Part shown: in pieces, positions 6,715 through 13,138 of the stretch | How the letters are laid out: every line of letters begins with the position of its first letter | How positions within the stretch are numbered: position 1 is the first letter of the stretch | Source: DTU063 sp001512695 | GTDB lineage: Bacteria > Bacillota > Thermosediminibacteria > Thermosediminibacterales > Tepidanaerobacteraceae | NCBI GenBank assembly: GCA_049658265.1 | Contig: JBASOM010000057.1 | Location: forward strand, 1-13,138 | Direction of reading: 5' to 3' | DNA: 13,138 nucleotides | Program-made: the position numbers and the translations under genes | The notes under the pieces: generated by a model | What the model was told of the DNA's origin: nothing | What the model saw: the letters and a program-made list of their open reading frames with translations, nothing else | Databases searched by the model: none

Positions 6715-7773
6715 CTATTTCGTGTTTTTTCGTCGCTCTGCGATCAATAAATCTACCATCGCACCATAAGATTTAACTCCAGTTTTTTGGTTTTGGCTTT
6801 TTAGGTAAGTATCATTGATTTTGTTCGAAGCCCTTTCAATAGGACCGGAATATCTAGCCCAAAATTTATTATTATATTGCAGATCGCGTCTTACTGCTTC
6901 ACTATATGCGGCAAGCAGGTCATTGTGTTTTACATGATCTACTTTTCTTAAGGCGCTCATAGAGTAGCCTAGAGCTGAAAGTGTTCCTGAATATTGAAAG
7001 TAAATGTCGGGATGGTTAATGCATGCGATATATGCAATAAAATTGGCTTCATCTTCGCGAGCAAAACCCAACTGATGTGCCATTTCGTGGGCTATGACAA
7101 AGGGGAGGGAAGAGTCAGGTATGTGCATATTGACGTTTGCTTCGCCGGTAAAAGGGAAGAAGAATCCGGTGATTCCGGTGTATGACATATATTCTGAAAG
7201 CACTATACCTTTTGGCCTACCGTACCTCCCCTCAAAATCGGGATAAAACGATGAAACCCTTTCAAATCCCATATAGGCAATTCTTAAGGCGCCGTCTTTG
7301 CCGTAAGGAAGCTTCATTATATTACTCTCATCCTCGTTTAAATCTCTTCTCAAACGGTTTGCCTTTGCAATCAAATCTTCGCAGAGGCCTATCAGTTCTT
7401 GCTGTGTAGGCGTTCTTGTGTTCAAATCCAGTATTTCACTTATCATTAATCTATTGTAATTCAGCCCCCAGAGCAATTGAAAAGTGAGATAAATTATTCC
7501 TACAAGGGTCACTATATTTTGAAATAATACCTTTAAATTTTTTGTCTCTTTCGTTTTTGCAAGGCAGGTGCCAAATCGGATAATGTAGGCTATCGCAATG
7601 ATTACTGACAACACGATAAGCATTTCTGCCAATGAAAAAGGAAGCGGACTTGTAATCAGGCTTAAGCTTCGAATGATTTTTTTGTAAATAAATGAAGAAT
7701 ATATCCTCTCAGTAATATAGGGAAAATGTGATGAAGCTATAAATAGTAATACGCCGATGATTAAGAAAAGCAA
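6715..7773 (-). CDS. DUF3810-family membrane zinc metalloprotease
   Basis: A 352-residue protein with three hydrophobic segments near the N-terminus (about 3-20, 44-66, 86-104), then a soluble domain with HEMAH (229-233) followed by LGFAREDEANF, the extended HExxHxxGxAxExEANF zinc-protease motif of the DUF3810 family. The two His and a following Glu (E240 or E242) are the likely Zn ligands. The catalytic domain follows the last membrane helix and probably faces outside. The substrate is unknown; envelope proteins are a guess. The start is TTG at 7773: the frame has a TGA two codons upstream, no ATG opens the hydrophobic N-terminus, and the Shine-Dalgarno sequence is weak (AGG or GTGATG). It converges on the GGDEF remnant with a 10-base gap and no clear terminator. 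It diverges from the dipeptidase gene. Confidence 0.85.
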   Translation of the reverse strand: MLFLIIGVLLFIASSHFPYITERIYSSFIYKKIIRSLSLITSPLPFSLAEMLIVLSVIIAIAYIIRFGTCLAKTKETKNLKVLFQNIVTLVGIIYLTFQLLWGLNYNRLMISEILDLNTRTPTQQELIGLCEDLIAKANRLRRDLNEDESNIMKLPYGKDGALRIAYMGFERVSSFYPDFEGRYGRPKGIVLSEYMSYTGITGFFFPFTGEANVNMHIPDSSLPFVIAHEMAHQLGFAREDEANFIAYIACINHPDIYFQYSGTLSALGYSMSALRKVDHVKHNDLLAAYSEAVRRDLQYNNKFWARYSGPIERASNKINDTYLKSQNQKTGVKSYGAMVDLLIAERRKNTK

Positions 7774-7857
7774 AACACATCACAGCCTTTTTAAAATCAC
7801 AAAAATGTTTTGGTGTAAGGAAACACCCAAAAAACTACTGTAGTAGCACTTTTTAAT

Positions 7858-7886
7858 ATAATAGCCCCAACGGATTTAAAAATCAA
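7858..7886 (-). promoter_or_regulatory. Sigma-A promoter of the DUF3810 gene
   Basis: On the minus strand TTGATT (7886-7881), a 17-base spacer and TATTAT (7863-7858) give a leader of about 80 bases. In that leader GTGTTTCCTTACAC can form a small hairpin (GGTGT at 7811-7817, ACACC at 7824-7828 on the plus strand), of unknown importance. Confidence 0.55.
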
Positions 7887-7922
7887 TAAATGAAAAAAGT
7901 CGAAAGATGTATGTAAAGAGTC

Positions 7923-7950
7923 TTGCTTTTGTATTTTTTTAGAATATAAT
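7923..7950 (+). promoter_or_regulatory. Sigma-A promoter of the dipeptidase gene
   Basis: TTGCTT (7923-7928), a 16-base spacer and a perfect TATAAT (7945-7950) lie about 50 bases upstream of the ATG at 8001. The promoter faces away from that of the DUF3810 gene, leaving about 36 bases between the two -35 boxes. Confidence 0.6.
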
Positions 7951-8000
7951 AGAAATTGATTTGTAGGGCTTTTTTATTTTATATTGAGGAGTGATGTTCG

Positions 8001-8756
8001 ATGTGGAAATCTGTAAGAATCAACAATAAAAGCGTATCGGCCCTGACGCTATTTTCAGTTGTTTTGGTCGTAATGGCCTTGGTTACCTCATGTGCCTCCA
8101 ATTCGGAGGTCTCTAAATCAAATGAATCTGATTCGGAACAAGGCAATCTTCCGGATGGGTTTGTTTACGTAACCGATGTAATTCCTACTGCACAGCTTGA
8201 GATACGCTATTTTAGCGAAGATAATTTTGTGGGTGCGGTTATAGATGGATATGAAGCCCCGAAAGCTATTCTTACCGTAGAGGCAGCAGAGGCCCTTAAG
8301 AAAGCGGCGGATATACTTGAAGAACAGGGGTACTACATAAAAATATTTGATGCCTACCGCCCACAAAGGGCAGTTGACCATTTTGTGCGCTGGTCGAAAG
8401 ATTTAGATGATACTAAAATGAAGGAAAAATACTATCCCGATTTGGACAAGTCGGTTCTGTTCGAACTTGGCTATATAGCTGAAAAATCCGGCCATTCGAG
8501 AGGGAGCACGGTAGATTTGACTTTGGTTGAAATATCTTCAGGCAAAGAATTGGACATGGGCAGTGGCTTTGACTTCTTTGGTGATATTTCAAACCATGGC
8601 ACCCATTTAATTACCCCCGAGCAGGAGAAAAACCGAAATATCCTACGGGATGCTATGGTAGAAGCTGGATTTAAAGTATATCCTGAAGAATGGTGGCACT
8701 ATACACTTGAGAATGAACCTTATCCAGATACATATTTTGACTTCCCGGTCAAATAA
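8001..8756 (+). CDS. Exported lipoprotein D-Ala-D-Ala dipeptidase, VanX/M15D family
   Basis: A 251-residue zinc peptidase. The N-terminus is a lipoprotein signal: basic residues, a hydrophobic stretch 14-28, and a lipobox-like LVTSC with C31 as the lipidated residue, then a Ser/Asn/Glu-rich linker (32-48). The catalytic domain shows the family landmarks: R69 in IRY, DAYRP (R120), SGHSRGSTVDLT with Zn ligands H165 and D172, and EWWHY with catalytic E230 and ligand H233. It should cleave D-Ala-D-Ala or related peptidoglycan dipeptides at the outer face of the membrane. VanX of vancomycin resistance is cytoplasmic, and no vanR, vanS, vanH or vanA gene is present, so wall-peptide turnover or scavenging is more likely than resistance. 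The start ATG has GAGGAG 9 bases upstream (7986-7991). It is a single-gene unit. Confidence 0.92.
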   Translation: MWKSVRINNKSVSALTLFSVVLVVMALVTSCASNSEVSKSNESDSEQGNLPDGFVYVTDVIPTAQLEIRYFSEDNFVGAVIDGYEAPKAILTVEAAEALKKAADILEEQGYYIKIFDAYRPQRAVDHFVRWSKDLDDTKMKEKYYPDLDKSVLFELGYIAEKSGHSRGSTVDLTLVEISSGKELDMGSGFDFFGDISNHGTHLITPEQEKNRNILRDAMVEAGFKVYPEEWWHYTLENEPYPDTYFDFPVK

Positions 8757-8769
8757 ATCAATGATAGTT

Positions 8770-8815
8770 AAAACCACAGTTTGCAGTTAATCCGAGGATT
8801 GCATTCTGGTTTTTG
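8770..8815 (+). terminator. Probable terminator of the dipeptidase gene
   Basis: AAAACCA (8770-8776) pairs with TGGTTTT (8807-8813), with an inner helix AATCC/GGATT and TGCA/TGCA in imperfect register, followed by T-rich sequence. It begins 13 bases past the stop. The stem has internal loops, hence moderate confidence. Confidence 0.55.
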
Positions 8816-8855
8816 TATATATGTCACTTTTTGTAGTGAGCAATGTGGAAACATG

Positions 8856-8864
8856 TGGTATAAT
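8856..8864 (+). promoter_or_regulatory. Extended -10 promoter of the AAA ATPase fragment
   Basis: TGGTATAAT is an extended -10 element (TG at 8856, TATAAT 8859-8864) with no good -35 box. A small palindrome, TCACT-N7-AGTGA (8823-8839), lies at about -35 to -20 relative to it and could be an operator. It would give a leader of about 50 bases ahead of the ATG at 8918. Confidence 0.5.
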
Positions 8865-8917
8865 ATTTAATGACTATTAGAAAATAAACAATATTACCAT
8901 TTAAAGGATAAGGGCAT

Positions 8918-9226
8918 ATGAGCAACAAGAGTGCGAATATACAGAAAATAGAATATCTAGCCAAATTGAAACTGCAAAGTACCGTAGTGGGAAGGCATGA
9001 AGAAATAGAAGCAATGAAAATGCAGTTTGACAAGGGACTGGAAGGCCATTCTGCGGTGACAGTTATTGCCGGTGATGTTGGGATTGGAAAAACGGCACTG
9101 ATAAAGACTGGGCTGTCAGATCTATCCAAGCTTAACTGTGTGAGTGCCTACGGCAAATTTGAACAGTACGAAGACAAAGGGCCCTATATTGCAATAACTC
9201 AAACAATAGAACAAATGCACAATTAG
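8918..9226 (+). pseudogene. N-terminal fragment of an AAA ATPase (MalT/PknK-like signalling ATPase)
   Basis: The first ~100 codons of a large ATPase. VVGRHEEIEAM (about 23-33) is the entry to the domain, VIAGDVGIGKTALI (about 50-63) is a Walker A loop with GxxGIGKT, and AYGKFEQYEDKGPYIAI follows the GKFDQ...PY pattern of the AAA ATPase module found in multidomain signalling proteins (kinase or cyclase hybrids, MalT-like regulators). Such proteins are usually well over 1,000 residues; here the frame ends at TAG 9224-9226 after 102. No Walker B, sensor or output domain follows; instead surface-protein GLUG repeats begin in another frame at about 9222-9225. The start ATG at 8918 has AAAGGA and AAGGG upstream and its own promoter, so a short peptide could be made. 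It looks like a gene cut at a recombination or assembly junction. Confidence 0.8.
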
Positions 9227-9962
9227 TTATTCTAATGCCAGCGGAAATGTGAGTGGCGACCTAAATGTTGGAGGGCTTGTAGGATGTGTAAATTCTGAAG
9301 ATGTAGTAAGAGACCCAAGTTTTTCCGATATTATAAAATCTTACGCCAGTGGAACTGTTTCCGGTAGCAAGCACGTTGGAGGCCTAGTGGGTAATAATTA
9401 CGGCAGGGTCGAATACTCTCATTCTATAGGGAACGTGAAAGGAGAGACTTATGTCGGTGGTTTGGTAGGATTTAACAGTTATTATGTTGAAGATTGTTAT
9501 GCTGCAGGGCTCACGGAAGGAAAGGTTAATATCGGCGGTTTAGTAGGCTTCAACGATGCCTATGTTATGAGCAGCAATGCTTCTGGGACCACAGAAGGTG
9601 AGACATATGTCGGTGGTTTGGTGGGCTTTAATTACGGCTTGGTTGAGTACTGTTACGCTGACACAAATGTCTTTGCCAAAACTTATGTTGGCGGTTTGGT
9701 AGGCTATAATGACGGTACTACAGAAGGGTCATACGCTAGCGGTAATGTTGTGGGAGAAGATTTTGTCGGAGGTCTGGTCGGTTATAACATATATGAAGTT
9801 ACAGATTCTTATGCAACAGGTACCGTATTTGGAAGTATCGCCGTGGGAGGTTTAGTAGGAATCAATAAAGACCAAGTAACTAACTGTTACGCCATCGGAC
9901 TAGTATACGGTGGAACCGTTCAGGGTGGCTTGATAGGTATAAACGACGGAGGGGTTACTAGT
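9225..9962 (+). repeat. Nine tandem GLUG repeats
   Basis: The units start at SYS/SYA/SHS/CYA/SNA; eight have exactly 26 residues (78 bases) and the first has 38. Each carries GGLVG (GGLIG in the last). Similarity persists in the DNA: TATGTCGGTGGTTTGGT recurs in the third and fifth units, with close variants in the others. The array is therefore prone to slippage or recombination, and unit number may vary between strains. Confidence 0.9.
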
Positions 9963-10478
9963 TCTTACTATGACAAAGAGACCAGCGGTCAATCGGATAC
10001 CGGCAAAGGGGAGCCGAAGACTACCGCAGAAATGAAGCTTCGCTCCACCTATCAGGACTGGAACTTCGAATATGTATGGAGTATAAGGGACGGGGAAACT
10101 TATCCCATGTTTTACTGGCAGGAAGAAGCGCCCCAGTCGAGCTTTGTGGTGGAGATTGAGAATATCGGAGCTCTTTCGGGCATGGCATTTAATCTATATA
10201 TAAATTATGCCAGGGGTGAGGATGGCGAGCTGCTAAATGGCTTTTATCGGGTGAAGGTCGATAGCGACCTGGACGGTGAAAATGTAGTAAATGAAGAATT
10301 TATATTCATCGATGGTGAAACAACAGTACCCGTAACATTAGATGCAGTAGGAATCCACAAGCTCCGGATATACGTTACACGGATATCATTCTCCAACGTT
10401 GTAGAGATTAACAAAAAGGTTATTTCGGTTACGACGGAGTCAGATTCAAGTTTGCTGCCGAAGGTCCTGGAGATGTGA
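9225..10478 (+). CDS. GLUG-repeat surface protein, 5' truncated; first half of a frameshifted SLH protein
   Basis: The coding pattern begins at SYSNASGNVSG with no start codon, ribosome binding site or signal peptide. A GTG at 9249 lies inside the first repeat and has no Shine-Dalgarno sequence, so the real 5' end is missing. Nine GLUG repeats (9225-9962) are followed by the usual closing module of these proteins (SYYDKETSGQS ... YQDWNF ... VWSIRDGETYPMFYW), then an Ig-like beta domain. The frame ends at TGA 10476-10478. The alternate frame, open from 10412, reads GYDGVRFKFAAEGPGDVTFKAKDSEG, which continues the same domain, so one base is missing at about 10412-10475 and the next entry is the second half of this gene. 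GLUG repeats occur in IgA-peptidase-like and other adhesive surface proteins; the role here is probably adhesion or display on the S-layer. Confidence 0.82.
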   Translation, partial: SYSNASGNVSGDLNVGGLVGCVNSEDVVRDPSFSDIIKSYASGTVSGSKHVGGLVGNNYGRVEYSHSIGNVKGETYVGGLVGFNSYYVEDCYAAGLTEGKVNIGGLVGFNDAYVMSSNASGTTEGETYVGGLVGFNYGLVEYCYADTNVFAKTYVGGLVGYNDGTTEGSYASGNVVGEDFVGGLVGYNIYEVTDSYATGTVFGSIAVGGLVGINKDQVTNCYAIGLVYGGTVQGGLIGINDGGVTSSYYDKETSGQSDTGKGEPKTTAEMKLRSTYQDWNFEYVWSIRDGETYPMFYWQEEAPQSSFVVEIENIGALSGMAFNLYINYARGEDGELLNGFYRVKVDSDLDGENVVNEEFIFIDGETTVPVTLDAVGIHKLRIYVTRISFSNVVEINKKVISVTTESDSSLLPKVLEM

Positions 10479-11941
10479 CCTTCAAGGCGAAAGACAGCGA
10501 AGGTATGGAGCACAGCTTTGTCAACGAAGGCTACTGGGGTCCGGAAGGTGGATTTGACATACCCGCAGAATATGAAGCCACGACCGAGTGGAAACTGGTC
10601 TTTAGCAAGGCAGGAAACTATACCATCACCTTCAGCCTTATAGATGCCGATACAGAACAAGTGATAGCGGACATTACCGATACTGTTGAGATTAATGTAA
10701 AACATGCCGAAAGTGGTGGCTCTGGTAGGAAAGATGAAAGTCCTAAACCAGAGACGAAACCATCTGATGAAAGCAGAATTACAATAACTACCGAATTAGA
10801 CAGAAACAAAGGTGTGGCATCGGGCCAAATCGATGAGAAAACATTAAAAGAAGCCATAGATGAAATTGTTCCCAATGAACAGGGAATCAAGCTGTTAGAA
10901 ATAGACATGACTAAGAGCGAAGGGGCAAAAGCTTATGAAATGATACTACCTCCCGGTGCATTAACTGCAGGAGATGCAAACATAAATATAAATACCGCTA
11001 TAGGATCAATAACTTTACCCGGCAACATGCTGCCGGAAGAACTAACCGGAGCAAAAACCGTTTCCATGAGCATTGCCTTGGCAGATAAGAGCAAACTTTC
11101 TCAGGAATTGCAGCAAAGAATCGGTGACAGGCCGGTCATAGAGCTTAATCTAAAAGTTGACGGAAAATCATATTCCTGGAGCAATGACGATGTGCCTGTG
11201 ACCGTAGCCATACCCTATACACCGACGGAAGAAGAACTAAGAAGCCCAGAACACATCACCGTTTGGTACATCGACAGTAAAGGCAATATAATAGAAGTTC
11301 CTTCAGGGCGGTATGACCCTGAAACATCTTCTGTAATCTTCAGCATCACCCATTTCAGCCAGTTTGCAGTTGTATACGTAACAAAGGCCTTTGATGATCT
11401 GGATACAGTGCCTTGGGCCAGGAAAGCCATTGAAGTTTTGGCATCTAAAGGAATCATAAGAGGAAAGACGGAGACGGAATACGCACCGCAAACGGACATC
11501 AGCAGGGCAGAATTCCTCTACTCGCTGGTGAGGACATTAGGAGTTACGGCAAGCTTTGACGAAAACTTCGATGACATAGAAATAGGAGCTTATTACTACA
11601 AGGAATTAGGCATTGCTAAAAAGATTGGAATTGCCAAAGGTATCGGAAACAACAAGTTCAGCCCTAATGCGAGCATCACGAGACAAGATTTGATGGTACT
11701 GGCCGAAAGGGCCTTGAGGATGTTAAAGAAACTCGAAACTCATGGTGGCGATTCCGACCTAGACAGGTTTGAGGACAAATCCTTGATAGCAGAATATGCG
11801 ATTGACAGCATTGCATCTTTGGTGAAAGAAGGATTGATAGTTGGCAGTGAAAACAGAATAAATCCCCTAGATAACACCTCAAGGGCCGAAGCAGCGGTAT
11901 TCCTGTACAGGATATACACCATGATCTACGGTTCCAAATAA
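10475..11941 (+). CDS. S-layer homology surface protein, second half of the frameshifted GLUG/SLH gene
   Basis: This frame completes the Ig-like domain (VNEGYWGPEGGFDIPAEY, then SKAGNYTITFSLID), passes a low-complexity Ser/Gly/Lys/Pro linker, then a beta-rich domain (about 11010-11385) ending in ITHFSQFAVVYV that often precedes SLH domains. Three SLH domains fill 11386-11941, with the motifs ISRAEFL, ITRQDLM and TSRAEAA at the expected places. SLH domains bind pyruvylated secondary cell-wall polymer, so the protein would be held at the surface by its C-terminus. The nominal GTG start at 10475 overlaps the preceding stop (GTGA); reinitiation is conceivable, but GGAG lies too close to the GTG, and continuity of the domain across the break favours a frameshift. 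On its own this half has no signal peptide. The gene ends before a hairpin at 11973. Confidence 0.82.
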   Translation: MTFKAKDSEGMEHSFVNEGYWGPEGGFDIPAEYEATTEWKLVFSKAGNYTITFSLIDADTEQVIADITDTVEINVKHAESGGSGRKDESPKPETKPSDESRITITTELDRNKGVASGQIDEKTLKEAIDEIVPNEQGIKLLEIDMTKSEGAKAYEMILPPGALTAGDANININTAIGSITLPGNMLPEELTGAKTVSMSIALADKSKLSQELQQRIGDRPVIELNLKVDGKSYSWSNDDVPVTVAIPYTPTEEELRSPEHITVWYIDSKGNIIEVPSGRYDPETSSVIFSITHFSQFAVVYVTKAFDDLDTVPWARKAIEVLASKGIIRGKTETEYAPQTDISRAEFLYSLVRTLGVTASFDENFDDIEIGAYYYKELGIAKKIGIAKGIGNNKFSPNASITRQDLMVLAERALRMLKKLETHGGDSDLDRFEDKSLIAEYAIDSIASLVKEGLIVGSENRINPLDNTSRAEAAVFLYRIYTMIYGSK

Positions 11942-11972
11942 ATCCTTTAAATCGAGTATAAACTTAGTTATT

Positions 11973-12004
11973 GGACCAATCGCTGAAAAAAGAGCGGTAG
12001 GTCC
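11973..12004 (+). terminator. Hairpin between the two SLH genes, possible terminator
   Basis: GGACC (11973-11977) pairs with GGTCC (12000-12004) and CGCT (11981-11984) with AGCG (11993-11996), separated by a symmetrical 3x3 internal loop and closed by an A-rich loop. It is followed by GACAGTTATTT, only weakly T-rich, so termination may be partial. A leader-RNA structure for the next gene is an alternative. Confidence 0.5.
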
Positions 12005-12141
12005 GACAGTTATTTAAGTAAAGATACTGAAGGTAATTTTAGAAAAAACGGGGAGGTGAATAGTTTTAATAAAGTTTTACACAGTAAACTTTTCTTTAGT
12101 TTTTCGCTACTTTTACAAATATAAAGGCTAGGAGGTTTGAA

Positions 12142-13138
12142 ATGTCAAAGATTAAGAAGATTCAGTGGCCTTAGCAATTATCATGGTGTTTTTATTGCAA
12201 ACTGGTATTTCCTTTGCCCAGCCAACGGATATAGAAGGACATTGGGCACAGGAAAAAATCATGGCGTGGCTTGAAAAAGGCTGGGCAGAGATTGGCGAAG
12301 ATGGGAGATTTTATCCCGATGCAAAAATCACAAGAGGAGAGTTTATAGCCTTTACCAACAAGGCTTTTGGCTTTGATGAAACCACTCATGTATACTTTAC
12401 CGATCTGCCCAAGGATCACAAGTACGCAAAAGAAGTAGCCAAGGCTGTGCTTGCAGGTTACATTTCAGGCTTTAACGACGGGACGGTCCGACCTGACGAT
12501 TACATCAGCCGTCTGGAAGTGACTACCATCTTAGCTAAAATCGCACACTTGCCTTTGCCCGAGAACTCACAACTCTTAACTGGATTTACCGACTACAATG
12601 ATATACCTGAATGGGGCAGACCATATGTAGCAGTAGTTGCCGATATCGGAATAATAAGCGGCTATCCGGATGGTTCCTTTAAACCTCATGAACATATCAG
12701 CAGGGCTGAATCTATTGCCGTTCTTGATAAAGCAATAGAAAAGATTACAAAACCTGGATACCTGGTAGTACAACCTGACCTTGTTGACAGTGGTTTGCCT
12801 GGTAGAATAATCCTTTCCTACACCTTGTGGGAAGAGTTTAGCAATGGTTCTGTGCTCTTTCGCTTGCCGCCTGAAATTAAGGCTAAAGAGGGTAAAGACA
12901 AGATAGTTATTAGTAGAGTCGGAAGGGAAAACGAAATTGTCCAGTTGGAGCCGGCAAATATCCAAAATGAAGGCAGCGAAGTAATGCTAACTGGTATCAC
13001 GGCCGCTAAAAAATCATTGCTGATGCTCTTGCTTGAAGATAAAACGATGCCAAGTCCGGGTAATTACGAATTCAGCGTTTTGGCCGATGCGGACGGTGTG
13101 GGCGAAAAGTTGCCAACAGAAAATGAGTACTACGATAC
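12142..13138 (+). CDS. SLH-domain surface protein, frameshift in signal peptide, 3' end outside window
   Basis: The ATG at 12142 sits 6 bases after a perfect AGGAGG and begins MSKIKKI, a typical signal-peptide n-region, but that frame stops at TAG 12172-12174. The frame beginning at 12156-12165 reads VALAIIMVFLLQTGISFAQP, the hydrophobic core and signal-peptidase site, and stays open to the window end. One missing base at about 12156-12171 joins them. Three SLH domains follow directly: DIEGHWAQEKIMAW with ITRGEF, then a second with GYISGFNDGTVRPDDYISR, then a third with GIISGYPDGSFKP and ISRAES. After them comes a beta-rich region (from about 12760) with no domain I recognise. Wall anchoring is therefore N-terminal, the reverse of the preceding protein. 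No sigma-A promoter is clear in 12005-12129, so it may share a transcript with the upstream gene. Confidence 0.83.

Noticed and set aside
8001..8756. Vancomycin resistance locus
   Set aside because: Only a VanX-family enzyme is present, exported as a lipoprotein, with no ligase, dehydrogenase or two-component genes beside it.
9225..9962. CRISPR array or satellite DNA suggested by regular repeats
   Set aside because: The 78-base period is a coding period of 26 codons with divergent third positions; there are no short identical repeats with unique spacers.
10244..11499. Several minus-strand frames within the GLUG/SLH gene
   Set aside because: All are antisense to conserved Ig-like or SLH-associated sequence and are not plausible as proteins.
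11973..12060. Cyclic-di-GMP riboswitch before the second SLH gene
   Set aside because: The conserved class I core around GACGCAAAGC is not present; only a simple two-part hairpin is seen.

Overview
The window looks like chromosomal DNA from a low-GC, Gram-positive anaerobe of the class Clostridia. This is inferred from AT-rich intergenic DNA, strong AGGAGG-type ribosome binding sites, sigma-A promoters, TTG and GTG starts, an S-layer homology (SLH) cell surface, a Cache-type chemoreceptor, and a GGDEF-EAL protein of the style common in Clostridia. No species can be named from the sequence alone. No tRNA, rRNA, CRISPR array, transposase or integrase was seen.

Left part (1-5040), signalling. 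The 3' part of a GGDEF-EAL gene enters from the left edge; its EAL domain keeps the catalytic residues while its GGDEF loop is degenerate. It converges on a chemoreceptor gene (minus strand), with one long hairpin terminator between the two stops. The chemoreceptor has its own sigma-A promoter, but its N-terminal membrane segment is split from the rest by a one-base frameshift. Next come two single-gene minus-strand units, each with a recognisable promoter and terminator: a creatininase-superfamily amidohydrolase and a bacteriohemerythrin.

Middle (5041-8815), envelope. A polytopic membrane acyltransferase of the HGSNAT/DUF1624 type is followed within about 10 bases by a decayed 3' fragment of a diguanylate cyclase gene. 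A membrane-anchored zinc metalloprotease (DUF3810) and a lipoprotein D-Ala-D-Ala dipeptidase (VanX/M15D family) diverge from a shared 227-base control region.

Right part (8816-13138), surface layer. The promoter, ribosome binding site and first ~100 codons of an AAA ATPase signalling protein run directly into the middle of a GLUG-repeat/SLH surface-protein gene that has lost its own 5' end. That gene carries nine GLUG repeats, an Ig-like and linker region, and three C-terminal SLH domains, with a one-base frameshift in the middle. After a hairpin, a second SLH protein (SLH domains at the N-terminus) begins, has a one-base frameshift inside its signal peptide, and runs off the right edge.

Two features stand out. 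First, there are four independent frameshifts, all equivalent to loss of one base. Second, there are two abrupt junctions where a gene piece abuts something unrelated. Either the locus is undergoing real decay and rearrangement, or the assembly carries indel errors. I found no convincing complete new system; the most unusual biology is the surface-protein rearrangement and the divergent pair of exported zinc peptidases.
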